The notes under the pieces are model-generated. The model had not been told where the DNA came from, did no database searches, and was given only the letters and a program-made list of their open reading frames with translations. A stretch of 64,000 nucleotides of DNA from NCBI GenBank assembly GCA_019828545.1, contig JACVRA010000024.1, positions 62,001 to 126,000 on the forward strand, in the 5' to 3' direction. This DNA comes from Paracamarosporium sp. OC-R06-R3. Lineage: Eukaryota > Ascomycota > Dothideomycetes > Pleosporales > Didymosphaeriaceae. Both the position numbers and the translations under genes were made by a program. Within the stretch, counting starts at the first letter, position 1. Each line of letters begins with the position of its first letter. Below, one piece after another: positions 10,113 to 23,000 of the stretch.

Positions 10113-11276
10113 ATGTTGCCGCCAGTTGACCCAAAAATCCTACAGCGATATCCAAACTTCGAAGTGCTCTACAAGGATGTGTGTGCAAGGAAGCTGAACC
10201 CGGATGGCTCGACACGGGATACGAAGAAGCAGAGGATGCATGGGGAGATTAGACAGGTAAGAGCAAGAGATAAACTCAATTCAAATATTCGTTTCTACAC
10301 AGATCCTCTTTCTTCATTTGTCTCTTTGAAATATGCTTCTTACCGTTGCGATTTTCATCAAGTCGATCAGCCTCCTTTTCGCAAACCTTCACCCAAAAGA
10401 TTATAATATCATATTTCGGTCCGGAAAGCGATGGTAGATTAAGAAGTCAAAGGTTTCATGTTGTTGTACGAATCGATGTGCTAATATTTTGGGTAGGATT
10501 TAACGACACATCGCACAAACCTCCATACTTCACAAATACTCACTCAAACGCTCACTACTCTACCTTCTCGATCACCCACCCTTCCACAAGAACTACACTT
10601 TCCAATCGATATCGTCACTGCACAGTTTACGGGCCAGACCCCAGCTTCTGATCGCGATATCTTAGCCGGGGACATAAACCTCTTTGTATCCAATATTGAC
10701 ATCATCTCGGCTGCGCTTTCGAACGAACTTACTACCGCTGCTTCTCTTCTATGCAAAATTGCGGATCCCATTGGGAACCTAGAAATTGATGATCTACGCG
10801 CAAAAGCTGAGGAGATACGAAACGCTGCGACCCTTGATTTGCCGAAAGAACTGGCGGACGAGAAGGTGCATCTAGCGAACACAGTACACGGGCTCCTAAC
10901 CCTTCATCTGCAGCTTCTTCAGAACAGCATTGTCATTCTAGAGCGTACACAGCACGGTGCGCTCGCTCGCGCTACATCCACGCATGCGGAACATGTCGCC
11001 GCACGCGCCAGTTTGCTCGGTCTGCAGGCTAAAATACATACGCACATGCACCCTCCGCCAGCCGATTTTGTAAAAGCACTGAAAAATTTCAAAGCCGAGC
11101 AGGGAAACAGCGAGGGGAAACTACGGGATAGAGAAGGCTTGGCGCGGAGGACGCTGGAGTTGTATATAAAGGCTGGAGAGAGAGGCATGAAGGATATGGC
11201 GGGAAGAAAGGAGGTCCTGCTGAATGAAATCAGCAGGATACAGGACGAAATCGAGGGGCTGGAGCGTGGAGCGTAG
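10113..11276 (+). CDS. Conserved fungal coiled-coil protein of unknown function
   Basis: Two exons, 10113..10256 and 10497..11276, give 307 aa. The intron (240 bp) is longer than most here, with a gtaaga donor and a gggtag acceptor that keeps the frame. The N-terminus MLPPVDPKILQRYPNFEVLYKDVC is typical of a protein I recall as widespread in Pezizomycotina but without a name. Residues from about 85 on read LHFPIDIVTAQFTGQ. The C-terminal half is helical and charged: AEHVAARASLLGLQAKIHT, then THMHPPPADFVKALKNF and a terminal coiled coil ending in IQDEIEGLERGA. No catalytic motif, signal peptide or membrane segment is visible. Function is unknown; a scaffold role would be a guess. The exon structure is well supported because the whole 780-nt second exon is open. 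Confidence 0.75.
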
Positions 11277-11953
11277 GACGGGATTGTTCGATATTACAGG
11301 GTACCTTTTTTCGCTATCAATACTGCAACGAACACCTTCCTAAACTATTAGATTCCGGTGAAAAGACAAAAATTTACGTCGGATGCAGATCCTCGTGACC
11401 TTGGTTGCAGCGTAGAGTTAAGCGTGTGAAGATACGGAAATGCCGAACTACAGTGCAACGAAGCCATGTATAATCACAAAAAGAGGCGAAAACTCTGGCA
11501 CAGAAATTCAACATAGATCCCATAACGACCAATACATTATTCGCAATCAAGATTGCCAAGCGAATCAAAACGTCTTTTGAGTGGGACTGCATCCTTGCTA
11601 CAAGGTTCGCCGCTCTTAAGCCCAAGCTGAATCTCATCTTATGGAGTAGCGGTAGTATCACACCGACGTGAATCTGGTTGATTGTATCTTTTCTATGCAC
11701 TACCCCATGGGGCGCCAACGATTGCACGCTGCCTGCCAATCAATCTAGATTGCCTCTTCATATACCCGATCTTGGACGACATGGGCCGGCAGTGACCATG
11801 CCTCACTACCGAAACATTATCCTACCCTAACAACCAACAACATGTGCTACCCTCGAAAAATATCTAAGAACCACTTTCTCCAACTCTTCACCGCTTCTCC
11901 ATCGTTACCGATTCTACCCCTCCATCACACTCGCGGCATAGTTCGCTTTCACA
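11277..11953. other. Intergenic region
   Basis: No supported gene. A 121-codon minus-strand open frame (11374..11739) contains a short hydrophobic run but no family features. The last 200 bp are a C/T-rich leader before the DUF1996 gene. Confidence 0.5.
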
Positions 11954-13238
11954 ATGTTTTGGTCAGCACTTCTCTTTGCGGCCACTGTCCAAGGGCAGTT
12001 CGGCCAAGGCCTGAACCATCTCCGCTTTGGATGCTCGCAGCTTACGATCGAGCGGCTGGACCCACTTGTAAATCCCGGCATGATTGGAACACCACACACA
12101 CATCAGATCATCGGTGGTAATGCATTTAATGCTACGATTGCGAGTACCGATGTTTCGAGCCTGGCTACGTGCACGACTTGCGGGCCTGCTGATGACCGGA
12201 GCAACTAGTAGGTATCATAAGGATATAAAGGTAATGACCATGCTGATAGAGACTGTAGCTGGACGGCAAATGTGTACTTCAAGGCGAAGAATGGCACTTT
12301 TAAGCGCGTGCCGCAGATACCCAATCGGTTTTTGTTCAACGACAAGTTTACCACGCAGACCGACGGCGGTGTCACTGTATACTACATCGCGCCGAAGAAA
12401 GGCGTCGTCACGGCCTTCAAGCCAGGGTTCCGCATGCTCGTCGGTGACCCTATGCGCCGGACCAAGAAGTACAAGATGCAGAGTTGCTTCCGGTGCTATT
12501 CCGGGCCAAACTTTGGTGGGGACAACGCGGCGCCTTGCTCGGATGCGAAGCTCGACTTCGAAGGGTTCCCACCTCAACCTTGCCTCGGTGGCATCCGCTC
12601 GAATATCTTGTATCCGACCTGCTGGAATGGAAAAGACCTTGACAGTCCGAACCACCAAGATCACGTGGCGTACCCGACGAAAGGGCCGTCGAACTTCTTG
12701 TCCACAGGGGACTGTCCGGCGAGCCACCCGGTGAAGATCCCGCAACTCATGCTCGAGGTGAGTTTGATGATGGTACTAATTCCCCAGCTGCTGATCTATG
12801 CGACAGGTTGTCTGGGATACGACAGCGTTCAATAACAAGGCCGACTGGCCGTCTGATGGCTCACAGCCCTTTTATCTCTCTACGGGTGATAATACAGGCT
12901 ATGGCCAGCACGGTGACTGTAAGTTTGCGCTTCCAAACCATGACCTTTGCGATCGCTCACCTCATCTTCCTTTGGCCTATGCATGCTGATATGTGGCAGA
13001 CGTTTTCGGGTGGAAGGACGATGCGCTCCAGCGAGCTATGGACGACAATGGTTGCTTCAGCGCGACTTGCGGAAACCAGAAGAGCCAGGATATCTCAGTC
13101 GCGAAGCAGTGCAAGATCCCGAAGACGGTGAAGGAAGACGTCGATGGCTGTAAGTGATTCGCTTCTATGCCTTTTTAGACATGTCCTAATCATAACGTAG
13201 GGTTGACACAGTTACCTGGTAATCCGATGATGGGCTGA
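11954..13238 (+). CDS. Secreted DUF1996 domain protein
   Basis: Five exons (11954..12207, 12259..12757, 12807..12918, 13000..13149, 13201..13238) give 350 aa. MFWSALLFAATVQGQ is a signal peptide. The DUF1996 domain fills the rest: FGCSQLTIERLDPLVNPG, then the histidine-rich HTHQIIGGNAFN, CTTCGPADDRSNYWTANVYF, GFRMLVGDP, CYSGPNFGG, a CLGGIRSNILYPTCWNG cysteine cluster and NHQDHVAYP. A C-terminal FGWKDDALQRAMDDNGCFS follows. Paired cysteines and conserved histidines suggest an extracellular fold, possibly metal- or carbohydrate-binding. The family has no firm biochemical role, though members are often found with cell-wall proteins. All introns are 49-81 bp and every junction restores a codon. 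It ends 57 bp from the PUS4 stop codon on the other strand. Confidence 0.9.
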
Positions 13239-13295
13239 AAGTAAGCAGCAAATGTCTCAGTACGGTCGCAGGAAGACATTGAAGTAGTGTATAGA

Positions 13296-14521
13296 TTACG
13301 AGGTGGCATCGTTTTGACCATTCACGCTCGCTTTTGCCGCTTTTTGTTGTCTTCTTCGCTCTTTTCGGGACGTGCCGACCCACTCTCCCCGAAACCTTTG
13401 CCTTATTTTCGCCTTCTCCTCTTCATTCAGGCGCTTCTTTGTGCTTGGATCCCGGCCGTTGACGTGCATCTGCGCTGCTGGAGATGGATTCTGTTCCATC
13501 CACTTGTTAAGGTGTTGTTGGATCATCGGTCCCCAAGCATCTTCGCCAGCATCAAGATCCGCATACGTGACAGCTGTCAAGCATTCTTCTGCGTCGACCC
13601 GGTCCTTCATTGTGAAGTTTGCTTGTCTCGTTCTTACTAGCTCCGACATTGTCGCTACGCTCCCACACGCCAATCCTAGATCGTATGCAAAGCTTCTCAC
13701 GTAGAAGCCGGAACTCACGGTGAGCCGTATTCTGGCGGCAGACGCCTTCGCTGCAAGGCTGTCACCAGGCCATTTGAAGTCGTGCTTCCCCTCTTCCAAC
13801 CATTCAAGCATTTCGCACTCATCAACACACACTTCCCTGTCTTCCAGCTCTCTTGGCAGCTCTTTCCCTGCTCTCAAATAGTCACAAGCTTTGACACCGT
13901 TGATTTTAAGCGCCGAATACAGTGGTGGCATCTGCCGAAACGTGCCCCTGAAAGATGCCAGTTTCTCCCTGACCAATGCCTCATTCACATGAGCAGAGTC
14001 TTTCTCTGCAACAACTTCTCCATCCACATCATATGTATCTGTGCTCTTTCCAAACAGCACAACTGTCTCGTACGTTTTTGTGCAGCCAAGGTAGTTTTGC
14101 AGTGCTTTTGTACCGCGGCCGATGCCTACAATGAGAATGCCGGATGCTAGAGGATCGAGTGTACCGCCATGACCCATTGGAAAGAAGCGGCCATTCACTT
14201 CTTCATCGTCCCTTTTCTTTTGACTGAGAGGCTGGAGGGAAGCTTGCTCCGCTCTTTTTTGGCGGGTTGCAGCAAGTAGAGGGGCGAAGACGGTGGATGT
14301 TGAGAACGTGATTTGGATGTCTATGAGGGCTTGACCAGATGAGATGCCGGAAGGTTTTACTATCGCTAATTGCCATCAGTCCATGTGTGCTCGCGATGCG
14401 CAACGCTTTTGTGCACGTGATATCAACCCCAGGGCTTCACCAGAGTACTACGAGAATGGGCGAAATTGGACTGTGGCTTACCGAAAATGCCTTCAAGGAT
14501 CTCAGAGTCAGTCTCAGCCAT
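13296..14521 (-). CDS. PUS4: tRNA pseudouridine-55 synthase, TruB/Pus4 family
   Basis: Two exons on the minus strand, 14482..14521 and 13296..14365, give 369 aa. The enzyme isomerises U55 in the T-psi-C loop of cytosolic and mitochondrial tRNAs. The tiny first exon encodes MAETDSEILEGIF. Splicing to the tag acceptor before cgata produces the conserved EGIFAIVKPSGISSGQ. The catalytic motif GHGGTLDPLASGIL has the active-site aspartate at residue 84. Then come KTYETVVLFGKSTDTYDVDGE, QMPPLYSALKINGVKA and SGFYVRSFAYDLG, as in TruB enzymes. The C-terminus is basic (RKERRRQQKAAKAS), probably for RNA binding or nuclear localisation. A later acceptor 6 nt downstream would remove two residues (AI), so the chosen site is preferred. 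Confidence 0.93.
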
Positions 14522-15480
14522 AGTAACAGGGCCTGGGCTCTCTCCTGAGCATGATAAGACAACCGGTCAGCCTAGGATGTTTTTGCTGCCTCAAGTTAGT
14601 GAAGTCGAGTGGGGGTGAGAATTTGGGCCGTGGGCCCGTGCACGTGTCCGTGGTCGTTCCAATTTGACGTTGCAGTCACGCTTGCAAGCCTCGTCGGCAC
14701 ACCGGACGGAACAGAGCGGCTACTACGCGCCGTTGCCAGCTCGCGTATTGTGGAAACTGTCATTTCGGTGAGCGGACTCTGTTCTGATGCCGTGGAGGAT
14801 TGCGCTCTCCAACACAATCCCCAGGCTTCAGCTAAACCCGACGGCAAGGCTTTACCGCAACATGCAGCGGTCAACAACAAGGCAAACTCCAGCCTTGTTC
14901 GAGGCCTGCAATGTCTTGGCTCTTCCCCGCTGTCAGCTCGCGTGTCTCGTGTTTGACAAGGGATGAGGATCTGTCGGTGACATCACCCCAGTTCGCTGAT
15001 CTTTGAAGGATCAAAGGATCACCTTGCAAAGCTTTCGTGGAGGCCGTTTTGGCCAACGGGATATCAGTTAGCCTTCGTCTTCTCTGGCTGAACGCTACAG
15101 CAAGACTGAGTTGAGAGCGGCTTAAGCGATAAGCTGCACGCGGAATGCTTAGCCACAAAAGCTCTCGGTCGAAGTCAGCGCAGTGCATCTCGTACTCCGC
15201 GTCTGCGGCACGTAGTCCCGGAGGCGTAACCTCTATTGTACGATCGTTAATGAGCGGTTAGCCTTGTTGCCTCGCGGAGAATGGTCTCAGCACCGTCAGC
15301 GGCTGCGCGATACTTTAGTTCCCCCACACCCCGCGTTGCGTTGTTTCTTGTGATCTGCACTTCGAGGTTGTGGGTCGTTGCTCTACTTTGGCAGCGGACA
15401 CCCCCAATGAAACGTCTACAAGTAAGACAGCACAGATAGGAATTGCTTGATCTTGACTGACTGATGGTTTAGTAGTCACC
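14522..15480. other. Intergenic region between divergent PUS4 and the sugar transporter
   Basis: This is a divergent promoter region of about 960 bp. Open frames of 90-115 codons on both strands lack family features and look like chance. I see no RNA gene. Confidence 0.5.
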
Positions 15481-17776
15481 ATGACCGTGCATTTAGAAGT
15501 ACCTGGTGAGAAGCCAGATTCGTCACAAGACTCACACATCGAAGATAGTTCGGAACCGCGTAATAATAGCCCACCAGCGCATCGTCCCTCAATCGCTGTA
15601 TCTGCTGCGGAAAGGGCACGCCGCCACCTGAATGCCCGGCTTGCAAATCCGCTCCAAGGATATACATACAATGAGCTACAAAAGATGGGCCGTGCATATG
15701 CGCACGATCATGGCCTCACAGAGGCAGATGATGTGCGGGCAATGGAAATTGGAGCGTGCCTTGCCCGCGACCCTACGTATTCGAGGCACGCGAAAAGAAT
15801 TGGAGTCACAGAAGAGGAATTGCTTGTGCTCGAGCAGGAGGTTTCCCATCGATGGGCGCAGCCTCGGCTTCTATATCTCGTTGTCGTTCTGTGTTCGACT
15901 TGTGCTGCTGTACAGGGCATGGGTATGTCTCGAAATTGTCTTCTCGTAAAATGGAAACTTACATAACTGCAGATGAGACCGTCGTGAACGGAGCCCAACT
16001 CTTTTACGCCGAGCAATTCGGTATTGGAGGAGACGAATACAGATCGACTTGGTTAGTCGGTCTTGTAAACAGCGCTCCCTACGTCTGTTGTGCTTTCGTT
16101 AGTTGTTGGTTAACTGAGCCGTGTAACAACTGGTTTGGTCGGAGAGGAACCATCTTTATCACCTGTTTGATCAGTGCGTTAGCATGCTTCTGGCAGGGAT
16201 TTGTCGATGTTAGTAACCTCTTCGTGCTCGACTCAATTTCTTTGTACTAATAGTAACAGACCTGGTGGCACATGTTCATCGCTCGCTTCGCGCTCGGTTT
16301 TGGAATTGGTATTAAATCTGCGACCGTCCCTATATATGCGGCCGAATGCTCCCCGCCCGCAATACGTGGTGCTCTCGTAATGCAATGGCAGATGTGGACC
16401 GCTTTTGGCATAATGCTTGGATATGCAGCGGACCTGGCATTCTATGGTGTGCATGATAAGCCTCACATTACCGGACTCAACTGGCGTTTGATGATGGGCT
16501 CCGCCATGCTGCCCGCTGTGATCGTTTGCTGCTTTGTTTTCCTCTGCCCCGAATCGCCTCGCTGGTTCATGTCTAAAGGCCGGCATGCTGAGGCTTATCA
16601 AGCCACATGCAGACTGCGCTTCAATAAAATACAAGCCGCGAGAGATATATTCTACATGGCTGAACTCTTGAGAGCAGAAGAGAATATGAAGATTGGTCAG
16701 AGTAAGATCAAGGAGCTATGGACCGTACCTAGAAACAGAAGAGCAATGTTGGCCAGCGAGATTGTGATGTTCATGCAACAGGCACGTATATCCTTTTATG
16801 CACCAAGGTTTTGTCTCACACTCTACAGTTCTGTGGGGTGAATGTAATTGCGTACTATTCGAGCAGCATTTTCTCGGATTCTGGTTTCTCAGACCAATCC
16901 GCGCTCGCTGCTTCCCTCGGCTTCGGAGTCATCAATTTCCTCTTTGCTATTCCGGCTATGTACACGATTGACACCTTCGGACGGCGTAATCTTCTTCTCA
17001 GTACCTTTCCGTTTATGGCCCTGTTTTTACTCTTTACGGGTTTCTCTTTCTGGATACCTTCGACCACAGATGCCCGCGTAGCCTGTATCGCTCTGGGAAT
17101 CTACTTGTACGGCGTCGTTTACAGTCCTGGAGAAGGGCCTGTACCTTTCACCTACTCAGCTGAAGCGTATCCGCTCTACATGCGTACGCTTGGGATGAGT
17201 CTTGCCACGGCGACAACCTGGTTTTTCAACGCCCTCTTAAGTATTACATGGCCGAGCTTACAAAGAGCTTTCAAGCCCCAGGGAGCCTTTGCATGGTACG
17301 CCGCCTGGAATATAATTGGATGGATCTTGGTGTTGCTGTTCATGCCTGTAAGTTGCATCCACATTCAACAATCCGGCTAGCGCGGGACAGCACTACTGAC
17401 ATGCACTTCAGGAAACGAAGGGTAAAACGCTTGAAGGTGAGCAATACCAGGGAACAAAGTAGATGTTCGTGCTGGCGATTTTCTGAAACTCTAGACGTTC
17501 TACTTGTGTCTGAAATCTTCAGACATTGATCGCTGACTAGGATACCTACTTCTACCTACTCCTTTGATCTTTGAACATTGTACTGACTTTGTACCTTTAC
17601 CTTTAGAACTCGATCAGATATTCAGTGTACCAACGCGTGTACATGCTGCATACGGACTGCGACAGGTACCATATTTCTTTAAGAGGTATATCTTTAGGCA
17701 GAAAATTCAGCCCGAGCAACTCTACGGGGCTGAGGAACAGACTCCACATGATCTGGGTGAGACAAATCTTGTTTGA
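15481..17776 (+). CDS. MFS sugar/polyol (inositol-type) transporter
   Basis: Six exons (15481..15922, 15973..16208, 16260..16781, 16829..17347, 17412..17436, 17607..17776) give 637 aa. It is a plasma-membrane proton-linked sugar or polyol permease of the SP family. Sugar-porter signatures are AAVQGMDETVVNGA (loop after TM1), NWFGRRG, RFALGFGIGIKSATVPIYAAE, the PESPRWFMSKGR sugar motif, FCGVNVIAYYSSSIF, DTFGRRNLLL and the C-terminal PETKGKTLEELDQ. The cytosolic N-terminus of about 130 aa (ELQKMGRAYAHDHGL) is typical of a fungal subgroup resembling myo-inositol transporters. The intron after exon 3 (16782..16828) starts with GC, not GT (cag|gcacgt); reading through it would give an early stop. 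Exon 5 is only 25 nt. Substrate cannot be assigned. Confidence 0.9.
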
Positions 17777-20079
17777 CGAGATAGTAGACTATACTGCCTC
17801 TATCTTTGAGATTGAACATGATGTATGTGTGTTATGTTGGACGGAGTTTGGTGTTTTACGCAAGATACCCTATCGTTTCTCACATGTCGGTTTTGCTGTA
17901 AGCACATATTGATGGCTGATCATTGAATTTTATGGACTACCTTTCAAGAACTTGGTCTAGCCCACTATTAGCTTTGGTGCTGATGTTTTTTGTGTAACGC
18001 ATGGGCTACCTGAGATGTGATGACCGAGGAACTCCGCAAGTCTATGGGCGACAATACCTGCAGAGAAATCTGTGACTGGTACATGTGATGTGTGGAGCAG
18101 TCTGTGCTAGTCGATTTTCGTAAGCGAGTGCATAAAAACCGGTGAGTAGCAATGTTAGCCTTGTGTTCTTGTAGGCAACAGCATACAACCGGTCAATTGT
18201 CCACTTGGCTTGGCGTACAGCCTCGTCCAACGATTTAGTATGCATGGGTACTACATAAAGTCAGTTGCAGCGTGCCTCATAGCGCTCTTCACCACAGCAC
18301 AGCAGTCCTTGCAATTGCATTTCTTTATCGCCATTGTAACTTAAGAGTCACATTGTACGTATCTACATGTCAAATCGGGCGGACAGCTTCCTGACGAAAG
18401 ATGATCTAGTGCAACACCATGAGGCTAGAAACGGGAGATTCACCGATCCCCCGAGATGGTGGTAACAGGGAATCAGGCCGTGGGCCAAATACTATATATC
18501 CACATGAGAAGAGACGTGTGAACGGGTACGTATTATGCCTTTGTTGGAAGACTGAAGAAGCTTCTAATCATTCATTGAGCTAATAACGTATTTCAGTACA
18601 CATTTGGATTGAAGAACCTGCAGGATTGGCTGTTATTGACTAATTGGTATGTTGGGCTAGTATACCAGCGTGCCGGTCAATGTGGTCTTTGAACTACGCA
18701 AATACATCACTCCTTTAGCATTCAATTTCAGCACCATTCACTGTACCTTGTACTTCATGGGTCAATCATTTGCATTGCACTGATATCTTTTTCGGCAGGA
18801 GGACGAGTCCGCACGACACAGACACCGGGGGTAGCAATTACTTGGGAATAGCTCGTAGACCAGGGCCTCTATCATCAAATGATAACGATCAACCACGTGA
18901 TGGGTAAGTTACTACTCCCTGGATTTAGCGCGATAAGTGTTCGTGAAGGTTAGCGTTGATGAAATACAACCATAGCTTTTGATCAAACCATTATTGGAAT
19001 CAACCATGCATGTGTGATTTGAATATATAAGGATAACTTTAATCTATGTAACGAATCTTTTACAATCATGGATGTGTGCTCTAAGGTTTCGAGCTATCAT
19101 TACTTTCTCTGTCACGGTTTGTTTCACACTGTTGCCTGTACGTGGACTTTGTGTGTATCTTTCTGAGAAGTAGACACGCAACACGAACTATGTTACAGGT
19201 CTAGTTTGCTGACAAACAGATGATTGATAACTCGTGAAATTACAGGTACTTGACCTATCCCCTGACCATCCTGAAGCTTGTCGCGAACAGCCAAGATCGA
19301 TTATTCAATATTGAAGAGACGACGACTGCCGTCGTGGGCACTAGTATGTCTCATGTTCTTGTTCAAAGTATTCCGCTGCATTACTGACTGTGTGAATCAC
19401 AACCCTTGCCTTTGCTGACTGGTCTCTCCGTTGGTCAACTCCAGGTAGTCATATCACCACATTCCCAGGGGAATCACCTTTTTTGCATCATTTTTGTACC
19501 AAGGCGTATGCCAAATTTTCGTCAAAAACAACACTCCAGATATCACCACATACGTCTAAAAAAAAAGTGAAAGAAATCTTGTACAGATGAGCGAATGTTC
19601 CATGTTTGAATCACGTAAAGAGGAGTGACATTCACGATCGAAGCAACACATAAACAGCTAAATCAGCTATACAAGGTTCATTGCGCTCTTTACCAATGTC
19701 TTTGTTTGGTACGCATACCTTGAGGTACTTTACTTGTGAGAGCCGCCATAACGCGCACATCGTCGAGAACAACAAAAACAAGGAATACCTGCACAGGAAC
19801 GGAAAATGATGCACAGTGCCCGTAAATATACTCTGTCTTAGAAAGATAATGCTAGAGGAGCTTGGTGCAAAAAGAACTGACAAGCTCAAGCTCTTGCGGG
19901 TGTGGTGGAGTGAACGGAAGCGAAAAGAAATCTCCACTAGAACCATGTTTCCGACGTCTAGATTGTAAGCACGCCGCGATCATGCCTGCGTTAATGGAAA
20001 GTAGAACAGTTCAATGAATTATCATTATACTACAAATTAAACGCTAAAAGCAACTGAAGGTAGCCGAGGCCTTGACTGC
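17777..20079. other. 2.3 kb gene-poor, AT-richer region
   Basis: No gene with family features is visible. Base composition shifts towards A/T with stop codons in all frames. One short stretch (19246..19340) could be decayed coding DNA; see findings. I see no terminal inverted repeats or reverse-transcriptase/transposase remnants by eye. Confidence 0.5.
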
Positions 20080-23000
20080 TTAAAACACACTCGTTCTCCT
20101 AGACAGCTTTTGATAATCCCTCTGTGTCTTCGTAGCCGCATCCTCAAGTTCCATATTCGTTGCCATGACGCTCACCGGTCTCATTCTCTGATGCTGAGGT
20201 TGGTCCTTCTTCCTACCGAAACCGAGTCCTCGTTTTCGTAGCTTTTGTATAGAGTCTGTTAAGCCGGAAACGGTACCAGCAAAGAAACCTCCGGTGCTAG
20301 GCTTCATGTCTACCGGTGGGGGTGGAGGCGGAGGATGCTCATGCGGGTGGACGTATTCTATGTGTTCATGCATGGGTTTTTGACCGGGTTCCATGTACAA
20401 GTGGTCTCCCTCGGTGTTGACGAACCAATTAACCACATATTGCTTGCCACCAGGGCCACCTCCACACGAGCCGGCGAACAGGTGTGAAGGTGGTGAGTTC
20501 ACGGCAAGCGCGAAGAGATTAGGCGGCTCAGAGAAGTCGGTTACGAGTCCCTTGTGGAAGAGGAAGTACGCGAGGACGAGGATGTTCATGAGGAAAACCA
20601 AGAATAAGATGACCATCCAACCTTTGGAAGCATCATCTACACCACCGGAGGCGTATTGTTGTGCCTTCACCGAGCCATTGAAGTATTGCCTGGTATAGTC
20701 GTCAAGGAGAGGGGCGGCAGTGGTGTAATTCTAGGAGGATGTCAGCAAATAGCAATGTTACACTATGAGATCAAGACTGATTCTTCATCTCTGCACAATA
20801 AAGCCAGTGGGAAATATTTCGTGCAAGTTGAAGCCAATTACAAAATAAAATTGGTCAAACTTACCCAGAACATGACATAGGGAGAGTCGATAGCACTCAT
20901 CAGCAGCGTACCTAGGGGTAGCATTAGTATGATAGGTGTCGTCCAAGCGGGGATTGCTTACATCCAGACATCACTGCCAATGCTTCTGCCGGACTAGGTA
21001 ACCTCGGGTTGAGATCAAACTCGCCATGATCGTTCTCTGTGAGCATCAACTGGGTCAACAAGCGCGCATTGCTGGCAGCCCCATCCGTGATACCAGCATT
21101 AAGTGACATCGAGTTTGACCAATCGAAGCCTATATCTCTCCAGTCGGTCATACTCACACTCTCTGGTTCACTTGAGTTACTGTTGATGTAGGCCATGTGC
21201 GGATCTTTGTCTTCGCAGAGGGCTTCCATGGTTCCTCCGGATCCTGTGGCATTGTACTGCGTAGTACACTTAGATGTCAACGTGACATGGATTTTGCACA
21301 CCATGTAAGTGCCGTTCAAGTTTGTGCCGTCATCCATGTTCCCTCCAGCACCAAGCAAATAGATTGAGTCTCTGCCCCATGCATAGCTTGTGTGATTCAT
21401 GACGGTATTGAACGCCAACGGTAACTTGGCAAATACGGGTGGATAGTCCAGCATTTTTTTGTCATCCTTCTTTGTCCAGCCAAACAATTCGTCAACAACT
21501 GTATTGTTCTTGGTTGTAGCATTTAGTCTGATACCAACCAATGGGTCATCGTTCCAATTCGTCATGGTGACAGTTTCATTGTTGGGCCACATATCGTAAA
21601 CGATCGGTGCCATTTCTGTTTCGTTCATGTTGGCACACAGCACGTTCAATACTGGGCTGGGAACGCTGGCCCTGAGACTGTATGTGCCCTCCGAATTTAA
21701 TTCTTCAGGTTGCATGATATCGTTCTCGCCATAACGAGCCGCCGCGAAGACGCCTGCATGAGGCATTGCCAGAGAGACACGGTTAATGGCTCGGTTGTAT
21801 TTTTTCGATTCCTGGACGGTGTCGATCACGTTGATCCACTGCGCGGTAATAGTGGTGTTCTCGTGAAGGAGTCCAAAGCCTGGGGGGCGAAGGTGCTGAT
21901 CCGAAGTCCCATTCCCAAACCGGTTCCAATGTTTCCAAGCAGAGAGATATCGCTGATAGTTGTGGTATCCTTGCCCAGCATGCTCGAGCTGTAAGCAGGT
22001 ACTGCCAGCATTTTGCAGGTCCATACCATTAGTAATTGGCGTTTCGCAGATCGATTTCACATAGTTGACGTTTGCAAAGCCAGTCTTCACCCGGCCAGCG
22101 TAGATCATCTCCGTATATTTGCCTCCGTCTTTGAGCATGGGTTGTACTGTCGAGGTAAGCTTGTGTTCGATTCATTGATGATTGACACATACCCAGGGCA
22201 GTAGCTGCAGATGAATACAGCGTAGCTAGGATCGCGCTCAGCAGACTCAGCATGCCCAGAATCGATAGACCGGCATACTTTGCGGTTTCCCAATGTGTAA
22301 TTAGCGTTCCCGGCTGCACTACCCATCGCCACATGCTCAATTCTGAGAGTGTGACGCCGCGACCGTGGTCTTTCATGAAGGCTCTTCTGCTGAGAACCTG
22401 TCCAAGAAAAGCAACAAAAGAAGTGACAAAAGAAAGTTCGATGAGTTTAGCCATGATAGTGGTTAGAAGAATGGCATCGGAAGGTTTGAAGGAGCCCTGA
22501 CTCGAGATTGACCGTCCATACCGTGGAGCTCTCAATGCAAGGCCGAGGAAGATACCAGAGAAAACGGTGGAGAAGAGACATATCGTCACAATGCTGACAG
22601 AAACCCAAGTAAATCTTGAATGATAGAACGGCTTTTCTGTCGCGCATTCATGCACCGGATGGAAGTTTGCTATGTTTCTTAGCAAGACCATGGCTAAGGA
22701 GCAGAACTAACTTACTTTGGTATGCAGACTTAATAGAAGGTGCACCGCTTTTGCTGGCTTGTAAGAATTGCTGATAATCATTGTTCAGACTGTTGCTGCT
22801 TCCTCCAGTATGTTTTAGCCCGCCTTGTCTATAAGACTCATACTCTCCACCATCTTGCTTAGGACTAAACCTCTCACGTCTCAAGTCAGGTGTGCTTTCA
22901 GCTGATCGGTGTGGAAATCCGCCAAGAAAGGGGTCACCAGTATTGGGAGGTGACACGGCGGGGCTCTTTATCGAGGGACTTCGTACGCTTGAGGGAACTG

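Noticed and set aside
11374..11739. 121-codon minus-strand frame with a hydrophobic run
   Set aside because: Isolated, no splice partners and no family match that I can name; could be chance or an old relic.
22694..22715. 22-bp intron in the polytopic membrane-protein gene
   Set aside because: Too short for spliceosomal splicing; the acceptor at 22670 gives a 46-bp intron in the same frame.
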